Shown piece by piece: positions 1-12,400 of a stretch of 64,000 nucleotides of DNA. The stretch lies in contig WBMV01004760.1 in assembly GCA_013396655.1 (NCBI GenBank), positions 2,301,767-2,365,766 of the forward strand. Direction: 5' to 3'. A program made the position numbers and the translations under genes. Each line of letters begins with the position of its first letter. Position 1 is the first letter of the stretch. This DNA is from Campylorhamphus procurvoides. Its lineage: Eukaryota > Chordata > Aves > Passeriformes > Dendrocolaptidae. Under the pieces are notes generated by a model that was not told the origin of the DNA, did not search any database, and saw nothing but the letters and a program-made list of their open reading frames with translations.

Positions 1-289
1 ACAACACCTCTGCCCCTCTGTGGTCCCCTGTGGCTCCATCCAGCCCTGACTAGGTGGGCTGTGCTGTACTGACTCATCTGCTTTCATGCCAGGGGCTGAG
101 GTGAAAGGGGCATCTGTTTACTACTCGTACCAAGCAACAACCAAAGTTGGGGGGGCCACCACATTCATTGAGCAGTATCAAAATGCAGCTACAGTGGGAA
201 ATTAAAGCCTGTTTGCAGGCCTGTCGACTCAAATGGAACATTTCTGGTCTTCTCCTGGGTGGCACAGCAGTGCTGATGGGAGGACTCAC
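1..289 (-). other. DNAH1: DNAH1 intron 45, cut by the window edge
   Basis: Non-coding sequence after the exon 45 donor. No further exon is recognisable before the window ends. Confidence 0.85.
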
Positions 290-468
290 CTCCATCTTGC
301 TGGGCTCAACCATGAGCATGCCCTGGAACACCTTGGAGAGGTCTCTCAGGTTGAAGGTATAATGTGACTTTGCTGGTGTGGGCAGCAGCTGGGATGTGAT
401 GGTCAAATACACATAGATAGTGGCATCGACCAAGGCCTCTTTCAAGTCTTTGACTGCAACTGCTCCTG
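290..468 (-). CDS. DNAH1: DNAH1 coding exon 45 (residues 2344-2403), last in window
   Basis: Encodes [20 protein letters not shown] and [15 protein letters not shown], matching human DNAH1. The donor is gtgagt. The next expected human-like segment (DQVQLLRLWYHE...) is not found between 1 and 289, so it lies outside the window. The 5' edge has tandem CAGCAG acceptors, so the exon may end at 465 instead of 468. Confidence 0.94.
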
Positions 469-3400
469 CTGCAGAGATAGAGGAGGTTAGAGAGGATGTC
501 AATGTGGTGACTGAGCTGAGAAGGTCCTAGCAGAGCAGGAAGGTGGCACTGCATGGCAGAAGGGTTGTTTAGGACTTGGCCAGGAACATACTTTTGTCTG
601 TTTTCATTTGCAAAGACTGTGAGGGACCTAACCAAGCACCTGTTCACTGCAGTGGATAGTTTCCAATGAGTTTCTCAACTAATGTGAACCAGATTTGGGG
701 ATGGAAGAACTCATCACAACGATTCTGCAATGTAAAGACTTCCTACCCCCCAGAAATAGAGGAGACACTGCCAGAAAGATAATTGATGCCCACCTGAAAC
801 CAGAGAGGTTTTCCTTCTCCTTCCCTACACTCCCACAGTGGAATCTCAGCTACTTTTAAGATAGAAGGTGTGAGTGCCCTCTTAGCTAAACCCTCTGCAA
901 ATCATTATGCTCAGTAAATGCAAAGCCACTGAGGAATAATTTCATATGCAATAGTCTGGCAAGATTTAAACACAGCTGCCAGTTTTAGAGCATTTTTTTC
1001 CCCTCAATGAAGTTTATTACAAACACTCCTTGAGAAGTAGAGCCAAGTAGAGAACTTTTTTGCATTATTTCCAAAGTTGCTTAATGTCTCTTTAAATCAC
1101 AGCGAGATGTTTCAGTGTGCCCCTGAGCTCATAGTCAGATACTGGTGCTTCTGACTATTGCAAGCAACCAGAAAGCTCTGCTTTGCTTCTCTCATAGCTG
1201 ACTATTCTCATTCCTTTCTACTGGCAGATTTGCAGATGAGGGCACATTTGCAGAGGTGATCCTCAATTCCCACCCTGTCAAATACAAGAGGACTCATTTC
1301 ACTCCAAATTAACCCTTTTTTTCTGGGTGGCTGTAGCACCATGCTCAGATCCACCCTGCTCAGCTGTCCACAGGCTGCAGCAGATGGAGAGTAACAGAAG
1401 GCTCTGCTTCCACAGAAGTCTGTTGTCTGGGCAAGTGTCTGTCTGCTGAAAGCACAGGTAAGCTATGCCATGCTGTGCCCATCAGCTTGTTCTGTTCACG
1501 GTCTCTCTCATCTTTCTGCTCTTACTTACGCACTGGAGTTCTGTAACTTTTTTCTCCTAGGAGTCCATCTAGAAAAAGACAAAAAAACTGAGTTCCACCT
1601 TTACCTGCTGAGGAGAAGGCTATCTGCATCATCCATCACAAATGAAATTCTCTTTGAAAGGCCTAGGCTATATGATACCTTATGAAACTGTGAAAGCTAA
1701 AAGTTGAAGCTTGCTGATTTGCAACAGCAGACTTTGGCCCTGAGACTAACAGTGTATGAGTTCTCTGCTAACATTCATACAACACATTCCCAAAAGCATC
1801 TTCAAGTGACTGCAAGTTCCAGCTTCCAACACTTTGATCAGATCATCAACATTAATCCCTTCCCTTCCAAACCCCACTATCAGCAGATTGACTTGTGAGG
1901 AGAAGGTGGCAGTTGCCTGCAGGACTTACCCATCCAACTGCCAAGGATGTTGGAGAAGATAGTCTTCTTGCTGCTGTCATCCATCTCAGTGAAGGAGAGG
2001 TAGTTGAAGTGGCGAGTGAAGCGTGGAGTGACAGGATTCCTTCCCCCTCCAGGAGGTCCCATGGCACAGACAAAATTGATATCTACCAGATGCTTAAAAG
2101 TACCTTGAAGAGTGCAAAATCAGAAATGAATGCCAAGTTGTAGCTGAAAACTCTCACCACAAATCTCCACAGGAGGTGCACATATTGAACAGGCCAACTT
2201 TGGCCAAGAGATCTGGGTCATACCGATCTGCTTCCTGTCGTACCAGCCCTGGTGGTCCATCCACTGCCGCAGCAGCTCGATGGGTGGCTGAGCCCCATAC
2301 TGCTCCAGCATTGGCATGTTCATGTCATCAATAAAAAATATGAAGTACCGACCAACTGGAGGCCCAAACACACCCTTCCGCCTGGAAGGAGAGGACCCAT
2401 GTAAGGATACAGTACATCTCCTATTGCAAAGGTACTTCTAACTTGATCCAAAAGCACTTTTTTCCTCCAGACACTTCCTGAGTCAACAGTTTCTTACACC
2501 TAACTTACTCCTTTATAAGGGCCTTTACATGGAAAAGATATGGAGCAATGTTTGAGGCACTGGCTTCTTTGCAAAGAAAAGTGAAATTTTGTCTACTTAT
2601 GCACAATGCCAATAAATAAATGGGTGCAAATAAAAGCAAATTAATCTGTAGAGAACTTCAAACCAGTGGCTGACCAGGGGGGCGAAATGGAAGCTGTTAA
2701 CAGTGGGGAGTGGGATTGTGGGTGGGCAGCCACATTTTCTCCCTTCATCACTTTCTATAAAGATCCCACACCAGGGTTTGCAAACACCTGTGCTGTGAAA
2801 TGTAGTATTTCTGGAATAACTAGAATTGGAGCAACTTCTACAGACCCTCACTAATCCTTCTTACTTTCTTGCCATTATATCAAGCTTATTCTGGCTCCCA
2901 CAATCACAGCTCAGATGTTCTGTGTCCTATTTGCTATCCACAGCTGTACATGCTTGTGGCCCCTTCAGGTCTTGGGATGAAATTAAATGGCCAAGCTGAC
3001 AGAAACACTGAGCTGAGGGATACTGCTTTCACACACACAGAAAGGAATCTTGCCTCTTATCCAGTTTGCTGTCAATGAGATCCTGGGTTTGGTTAGCAGA
3101 GGTGCGTGCAGAAAACATCAGGAAGTGGGTAACGTATTTGTTAGGCAAGTTCTTCAAAAGCTTGTCCGTAATTGTGAGAGTCTTCCCTGTGCCAGTGGGA
3201 CCAATGCAGAGAATCTGGAAGCACAATCACCAATGCAGCATAACCACAGGTAAGCAGCCTGTGTTTCCCAGCACTCTGACACTTGCTGAAGGAAATGCAG
3301 GTTATTGCTCACTTAGGAACTTAAAGATTGGGCTTGCTTCTTCAGTAAGGTCAGCTGCACAACAGATCTCTTGGCATGGATGGAATCCAACCAGAGAAGT

Positions 3401-6400
3401 ATGAAATGGAACTGTAGGAAACAGGTGAAAAAGGATGGTGATGGGCTATCTAGCAATTGCTGCATTTTGGTTTAACAAATGAGCATTGACATTCATTGGG
3501 GGACTGAATGGAGAACTCTTAGTGCTTAAGCACAGATTTTGAGCAGAGGAATACAAATCCATGGGAGTGGGAAATAATCTCAAAGTGTCAGGTAGCTGTT
3601 CTGACTGCATTGGGAGAGGAAAAGGTTGAATAAAAAATTCAAAGGCAAGGCTGGGCACATACTGGCTTATAGTTGAGGAGCAACAGCTCCAGCAGATACG
3701 CCATGCGGACTGTGTTCATTGTGGGCACAATAACGTCACAGAAGTTGGTATCTGGAACCATGGTGAACTTTGCTGTAGGGTCCATCCACACCTCCCAGTG
3801 CACCTGAAAGATACATGTCTGCTTAAAGGGGGCACTCACATCTACCCCTTACAGGAAAAGGAAAACCATTTCTGCTGTTTTCCCTGTCACCACTCCTTGT
3901 GTAGTACCTTGGATTTTGATAAGCAATACATGTTTCCAGCCCTTCTGTCTAGTCTTACCACCCTTATCTTTTTGTATGGCAATCCTGTGAGTGTTTGACT
4001 TGTTTCTTTTGAGAGGAACAGAGACCAAGAGTCAGAGGTTATTGCTCCAGCAGCAACACATTTGTCCTCCCTTCTGAGAACCGGGATCAAAGCAGGATGG
4101 AACACTTGTGATATTTCTAAGGATGGGAATTCTGCCCATGTCAGAGGCCCAAAGAGGGCTTAGGTGGGATCTTGTCTTCACATTTGGTGCCATCAGCCAC
4201 GTTGAACTCAGAGGCACATGAGGATCTGTACTTGTACAAGGTATGTGTGACTTCTGCCAGATTCAAGCTGCAGATGAACCTCCCGGAGGCCACTACAGAA
4301 GTGAGATAGAGGTTCTGCCAGGGATATGCTAGAGAACACAGGAGAAAATCTGTGTTTCTGACCACACTGGGAGATTCTGTTAAGCATCTAATGCTCATGT
4401 AGGTCTCTTTTCTTTGACTTCAGGAATGGGAAAAATTTTCCCTCTTTTTTTTACTTCCTTTCATCCCAGAGGCTGGTGACTGTCAGTCAGTATGGCCCTG
4501 ACATGCCCTACTACTGTCTCCTGTGAAAAAAATGGCATATTAGTCTGCCTTACGGCTACTTCAGACTCTGCTGTACACAGCTCTTCTGCTGTTGTGCACT
4601 GCTTTCTAACATAGGCAGACCTACCCACCTGAGCTTCAGCTTGTCCCTCTCCAGCAGCTACACCTGTAGAGCCCTCTCATTTTCCCGAGCACTGACAGAG
4701 GCACTCATGTCTCAATTGACCAGCCCTTGGCTCAGATTTGAAAGATCTACTTCACAACCCTGAGGGCAAGTAACTGCCTTCTTGATTCAGCAAAAGGCTT
4801 AATTTTGATTTAAACATTCTTGTTTGGTTCCTGTAGGCCTTTCTTATTTCCCCTTGATGAGAGAATCCTACCAAATCCAGCAGTATTTTGCTGCTTCCTG
4901 GTCCCTCCCCACAGATTACTGAAACATTTTACCTCTCTAACGACCTCTTCATCCAAATCCTCTTCAGTACTGCTAAGCCCAGCATCATCCAGTTTATAGT
5001 CATAAACCAGTCCTTCTTTTGGGAAAAGTAACTCGATCTGTGAAAATAAGGCTGTGGTGAACCTGGTTGCCATTCAGCTGAATTCACAGGAGGATCTGCA
5101 CTATTTCAAGGAAGACTTTACTAATGGGATGCTGCCCAGGCCAGGGGCCTTAGGTCTCTCCCAGAACATCCAGCTCCAGAGGTCCCTTTACATTTGAGGC
5201 AGTGGTATCCCAGATGCCAAGAGGAAATCCATCCAAAGCCTCCAGGCATTCAAGAAGCTGTGAGCCCCATCCCTCATTACTAATTCCTCTATAATGAGAG
5301 AGGATCTGGTTTTCCTTTACTCACCTTTTCCTTTGCCATCTTCTGTCTGAGCCATGAGCTGAAGGCCACGCGACCTTGGGAATCTCCAGTAGCACCCACG
5401 CTCCAGATCAAGGCAAATATAAACCAGGGTTCAATCAGCTCTCCCATACGAGCAACCTTCTCCCGGGGAATTGTCCTAATTCCCTTAGAACCAGAGACAA
5501 GCAGAACAAAAGTTCTCAGGCATGGTTAAGGTACACAAACCCCAGACTCTTCTTAATTAGCTTGTAATTCTATTCAGTTTCCATGTAGCTTTTCGTAGCC
5601 AGCTTTTCACAGGCCTTGTTAATATATTCTGTGGATTAAAATTTGTTGGTTTTTTGGTGTACTTGAGAGACTCCCTTTGCTGAACTAACGTCACTCAACA
5701 GGAGCTGGGAGAAGAATTTAATCTTAGGTTTTTAATTTGAAAATTGTCCAGCCTTCTTCAAGACTAACTCTCAAAGGACTTGCAATCTGAAGTGCATCAC
5801 TGCTCAGCTCTGATCTCCACTTTCCACTTATTCTCCAATTCCCCCTGCTATAAATAAAAGTGAACCTCTGCCCTCCAGCCTGGTAGACATGGAGCTTATC
5901 TTTTGTTCCTTCAGCAGGCAGAGCATAATCCTTCCAGGTTTACCTGCACTTTGCAGAATGTTGTATTATTTCTGCCACATAGATGAGCTACAGCATGACC
6001 TTTCTGCACCAAGATCTCATTCTCTGGTGACTAACCCTCTGCATGACTTGGTGTCCTTAAGAATTACAGGCACAAATGATAGTGACAGAGGTAGCAAAAT
6101 CCTACCTTAATGGGAATGAAAGGCTGAAACAAACATTCCAAGAGCACGAGGAGGCTCCTTGTGAGGTTACCATCTGTTGAGGTAATTATCTCCTTCACAG
6201 AGCTCCTGACAAAGTCAATGGCCTCCTGTAAGGAAAGGCAGGAACAGCTCAGTGTCACCAACGCAGTTGTCTTTGGTTCTGCCTTCTTGTTCAGGTTTCT
6301 CCTCACCCCCTTCATGCAATGTTTAGCAGGGAGAGTGTGACTGATAACAATGTCATTTCCAACTGAGTCCCAAGTGTCACTGTTTTGACTGGAGAAAAGC

Positions 6401-9400
6401 CAGTCACCTCCCTGGGTTCAGTTTTAACCCCAAGAAACCTCTGGGCCTGCCTTTTGGTTCTGTGCAACAGTGATGTGCATCTTGTGCCATCCCTCCTGTT
6501 AAACAGTTTGCTCCTTTCAGATCTTTCCATTGCATCTCCAGGTTATTCATTACAATAATGACTTAGCAGCAGAGTAGAAATAACAAGACTTGTTTGTACA
6601 ATTTTCACCCTGGAGTTGCTCCACTGTAAACAGTGGAGCTGCACGTGGGATGATTTTGTCCAGAAGATAATTTTAAAATGAAATAAAACTATAATGACCA
6701 ACGAGACTAAGTCACATCACAGGGATCAGTGAGTAACCTCTATTAAACCCAGAAAATTCACAGAGCAGCTTGTATGCTGGTAGTCTAAACTGTTCCCACA
6801 ATGGCATTTAAATCCAGGCCTTGTCAAGTCTAAGATGGTTGATATCCAAGCTGACAAGCTTGAAGCCCTGGAAAGGCTGGAATGGCATGGTAGCTCACCT
6901 TGAGGAATCTCTGGAAGAGAGATTCCAGTTTCTCCGAGAAGCGCTGCATGACTTCTGGCATATTTTTCAGCCAGCATTCAGTAAAGGGCTGCAGCCCCAA
7001 GATGCTGGGTTCCAGGTAAACCATGCCACAGCGGGAGACTGTGGCAGGGGAAGCAACAGCAAGATCCTGGACTTCAAACATCATGGTCATGCTCTGGAAA
7101 TTGTAAAAGAAAAGGAAGGATAAGGACTTGTTCACTTTTGATACATCTTTCAGTGCCAGGAGTACAGCCAACAGGCAGCAAAAGCGAGAGGGATGAGTTA
7201 CCTCTGTCATCTTGATGATTTCCCCTGAGCTGAGGCACAGCTTCTTATTGTCATCTAGCACCGTGTTCATGTTCTCAATCCACAAAGCATCAACTGGCCC
7301 ATCAAACATATACCACTTCTTGTTGGTGTCAGCGGCCACAGTTCCCTGGCGGATGAGCGTGGAAAAGATCCCATCTGTCCTGAAAGGTGGGAGGAAGGCA
7401 GGGCTTAGCCCATTCTGGTTTTTCTGAAATCAACGGCAAAGTTCTCACCATATGAGACAATAGAGGCAGAATCTTACCCTGGTTCATCTGCCCCAGGATA
7501 CCTGTGCCTCCCCTGTTGATGAGCTGCATAAAGGTCCACCACACTCCATTTTTTACTGAGACAAACATCTCAGCCTGAGTGACACCATGAAACAATTTCT
7601 TTGGGCATTAGGATCTGGAATTCATGTCATTTAACTATAAAATGTCAAGCTTCCCTTTAACATCTCTGTCCTTAATGAAGAGTAAAGAGGCCTTGCTAAC
7701 ATCCAGTTCAGGTCATAGGCATGTTATGTGCTCTCTGGAGGTGCCTCTTTTTCTCTGCCAAGGGTAAAGGCAGACTCAGGTTACAAGGATAAATCCAGGC
7801 TAAAGAGCATGACCCCATCCTCCTTAAAACTGAAGTTCCCCACCCTCAAATGCCTGTGAACCTGGGTGGTGCTGGAGCTGGTGAACAGGAGAGCAGACAC
7901 AAGGAATGATGGCTGTTGACAACAAGAACTTCATCTATACATGGAAACTTAGAGGGCAATTGGATAGATTCTACTCCTGCTATTAAATAATTATTTGTTA
8001 TTTTTATAATGCTAGTGAATTCCAGGGTATTGTTACTGAGATCAAGGGAAAACAGTCTGTTCTAAAGCTCAGCTGATTAAAACAGATGGATTTGTCTGTA
8101 AATATATTTTACATGGCTGCTGTATTTTTCTTTTTGTCATGTTGATGCGCCTGTGTGCTGCCCTCGCATAGAGTCATATCATAAATAAACTGTTAAGCTT
8201 AATTGGAACATCCTATAAAATGTCCTTCAGTAAATACACGCCAGATCCTAAGTTAGGAAGCTCTAGGCTCAGCATCAGTAATGTTTACTTGCTCGTTCTT
8301 TTCCTAGAGGTAGTTAAATTAATATATATTTAGTTTCCCTCATTTTACTAAACGCAATCTTTAGCTTTGCCCCTAAGCAAGTGCTGGCTGACAGGGCCAA
8401 AGGGAGATTCACACTGCTTCTCACACCTTAGATTCTGGATAAAGTGAGCTGCAAAGTCAACCTCAGGTCACATATGAAAACATAAGCAGTAGGACCTGGC
8501 TGCAAAGAGGGCAAATGGGCTATTGGTTCTTGTTTCCAAACCATGCAAGCAAGCAGGAGCCTTGGTAACAGGAATGAAATGCCTCTTTATGCCTGAAAGT
8601 CATTCCTCATCATTCAAGGCTACCAGGGCATTTATACAGAACAATTCAAGTTCACAGTAGAGAGGTCACTTTTCTTCAGAAGCAAAGCAAGTGTTTTTAA
8701 GCCACTGTATCTTAGAGCAGGGGCATGTGCTCCAAAGCTATTGAATTGTTGTTATGTAGTTAATGCTGTGAGCTGAGCTGCAGGAACTGTCTGGGCATGT
8801 GCTGGCAGACAGGCCAAGCACACAATAAAAGATGTCAGCTTAAATCTCCGTGACTGGCTATTGTAGCTTGGTGAGGATAAGGACTTGGTTGCTTCTGGTT
8901 TTATGCCACCACCCTAAATGGTTCTCAGCCTTGAAGAGAAGACGCTCAAGACCAGAAAAGTGTTTTCTGTCTGGAAGGGAGGAAAGAAGGTTTTGTACTT
9001 TACCACTCATGCGTTAGCAAGTTGAACTCTCCATAAAGCTGGCCCATTGTGATGGATTTGGGATTCAGCACAAAGTAGTTGACTGCTTCGTAATTCCCAC
9101 CACTGGCTGCAGGCTGACCTTTCAGTGATGTCATTGCAGCTGCCAGGACTTCATAACTCTGCAAAAGCAGGACAGCCAGAGAGTTAACTGCCATGGCTCC
9201 AGAACAACAATTCCTCTTGCTCTCACAGCAACTGCATTCCAAAGGCAGTGAGAAAGGGCACTTAGTGAAGGGTAATATCACAGTAAGAAGATGTCCGGCT
9301 GAAATAAAAGCACAGAAGTAAAGCATTCTACATGCAGGGGAGGAGGAAGTTAGATCTCCCATGCAAGAGGCCTGAAGCAGCTCAAGATGTCAAAGTATGT

Positions 9401-12400
9401 CTTAGCCTTAGAAATCTGCAGCAGAGCTAACAAGCCTCAGTGTAATCTCACAACTCAAAAAGTCAACCAAGTAATATACTTCCCCATGGCTATCTAAATC
9501 ATTACTAACAGGCAGCATCTTGGTGCCCTGATTTCTGTCTGAGAGAAGCTGGAAATGCCAGAATGTCAGTCTTCTGTGAAACTTAACCCTCTGCATCACT
9601 AAGATGGTTTGCTGGGGCCAGCACAGTGCCTCATCTGTACCTTTGTCTTGCCAGAACCTGTTGGTCCCACCAGCATCAGGCCATGACGAACCACAGTGGT
9701 CTCATACAGCTGGATGCACTTAGTCACAAAACCTGTAGAGGAAGATGATGCACAGTGGGTCTGGGATCATGTTTCCTTCCTAAGACAGCACACTGGACTG
9801 AAAGCCCAGGCCTAGGAGGAGCTTGTGGAGAGCCTTTTCTCTCACCATCGACATCCTTCAGGTTTGCTTGGAGGCAGGATTTGCGGATGGCTTCTTCAAG
9901 GATGCCGTAATCAACAGGTGTTTCTTTGATGTTTGGAAATAAATCTGAGACAATACCATTGAAGAGCTTGAGGTCATCTTGCAGGAATTTGGGTACGTTG
10001 GCATCCCTAATAGCCCGCAGGCAGATAAGCTCCTGCAAGGATTAAAGGACTCAGAACTTCAGAGATTCTTCCTCTCTTATGAGGCTGCAGAAAAGGCCAC
10101 ATTAGTCTATGGCAGTGTGAAATCCATTTACCTCATCCATATCAGGATTCTCTCTTTTGAGGTTGCCAGCTGTTGAGATGACAGTCTTCACAGCTCTCAT
10201 CCCAAAGTCATAGTGATCCTGGAAAAGGTACAGAGAAAACAATGTTGTCAGGCACAGGAGCATCACCTAAAAAAAGAGTAAATCTGTGTATGCACTTAGC
10301 AAGTAAGAAAAGAAAAATGAGAGAGATATGGCTTCAGAACAACTATAAGACTGCTCTCAGGATCCTTCAAACAAGTAACTAGTCCTCAGTTGTACAGACT
10401 ACAAGCCTGTACAACTGAGGACTAGGGTACAACTGAAGAAAACAAGCATAACTGCATGATGAAAAATCCTAGATGCAGGCAGGGCTGCTTGGCTCAACTC
10501 TTCTGACACTGTAATCCTATCTAGGACTTAAGGTGAATGGAAGTCCAGCCACAGTTGCAGAAATGAGAATTACAAAGGAGGGAGGAAGATGAAGAATGGG
10601 TATGGTGACCTTTCTGAGATATGCTATCACAAGGCACCAAGAGTACCATCCAGGCACTTTGTTCCTAGGCTGAGCAAGCTTCACATTTCAAAAAATATTC
10701 ATAGACATCAAGGCATCTACCTGGGAGCTGAGCTGCTCTGATAATAGTTTGAATGTTGTGGTGATCTTCTTTGCAAGGACTTTGGCTTCATTAAACCCAA
10801 AGGAGTAAAGTGAGATCTCAGCAATCATAGAGTAATCTGGGACCATCATAGCCACGGGACGAAAGAGAGCCTGAAACATACAGATCCAACACAAGATCAA
10901 AACACTGTAATTTCTTGCCTTTTTTACAGAAACTGGAAAGGCTGAGTATCTATCCTGGACTGTTCAGAGGTCACAGCATGAGTGTGTCTGGCACCTGCCA
11001 GCAGACTGCAATATGAGGAGTGCCATTTGCTTACACATGTGTTTCAAATCTCAAAGTGATCCTAGAAACTTTCCAAAAGTGTCACATCCTAGCCCCTGTC
11101 ACAGACACACTGGTGGGTCCAGGTAGCATGCAGCACCTGTACTGCCCCTCTGCTTTCTGTGCACGCAGCCTGCCCTCCTCACCTTCAGGTTATCGGGCAG
11201 TTCAGTACGCCCAGCATACCCTGGGTTCATTGTGATGAAGACTGCACAGGATGGCACCAGTGGGATCTCTGTGCCCTCAAATATGAAGGACTCCACCTGG
11301 AAAATTACAAATATGATCATCTTCAAAGAACAGAGCCTGACTTGCAAATTAAATAATGTAGTAGAACCTTCAAAGAAGAGAACAACAGGTTTTAATAGTT
11401 AAATTATCAAGCACAAACACACATAGCTGCCCACAACTGCAGTGACTCAATCTGGTCCCACTGCAGGAATCCAGTATTACCAGCAATATTTTTCCTTGTA
11501 TAAGAAACTGGGCTCATGGAAGATTTACTGATAGGATAAATCTTTTTTCTGACCCCTGAACAGACTCCTATCTCTCCAGCTGTAAACAAACATATTTCCA
11601 TTTATTTTGCAGTAGGGATCAAACCTGAATTAATTTGTGGCAAAAAGGGCAAAGAGAAACCTAAATCCTTTTTAAAGCTGGGTAGGTAGTAATTTCAGAT
11701 GAGGGATAAAGTAATGCAGAAGAATTTACAGAGAGCAAGTTACTAATCCCAAGCCAAAATCAAGGAGATTCAGGTCTTAACCCTACTGAGCCTCCAGAGA
11801 ACAAAGCAGAGACTGGCTGCTAGACTGGCTGACAGCTGAGTCTCCATTAAAGCCAACAATTCACTTTCCAATGCAACTCTGTGCGTGCACGAATATGCAT
11901 TTTTCTGCATGTAGTGGGTTTTGTGAATCCACCAAAGCCTGGATAACACATTCAGACAAATTGGGTGCTGTTCATGGCAGAACACTGGCTGCCTTTATCA
12001 CAGCTCCAATTTTTATCAGCTGAGTGGATCAGTATCAGAGTGTCTCCCACACCATAGTCTGCTGGCACCGCAGCTCAAGCTGAGAGATACTTCAGCCCAT
12101 GGGCATGTGGGCAACTCTGGTAGCACACACTAGGGTTACCAACTCCAGTCCCCAGCATGCTGACTGTGTAATGGTCTGATATGATGCACCACAGCCAGGA
12201 CATTACTCAAATCTCTACCAAGCTTAAGGATATCTGTCTGAGTCACCCCTGAGCAGTGAAGCTGCTCCTCCATGAAGGTGTGTGCAGGGACAAGGACTTG
12301 TCTGAACTAGCTCAAGTGGAGACTTTTTTGTCTGCCTTTGTATCCACATGCTCCTTACATACCCTCTGCTGCTGTGCTTTCTGGATGGTCGTGATCTGCT

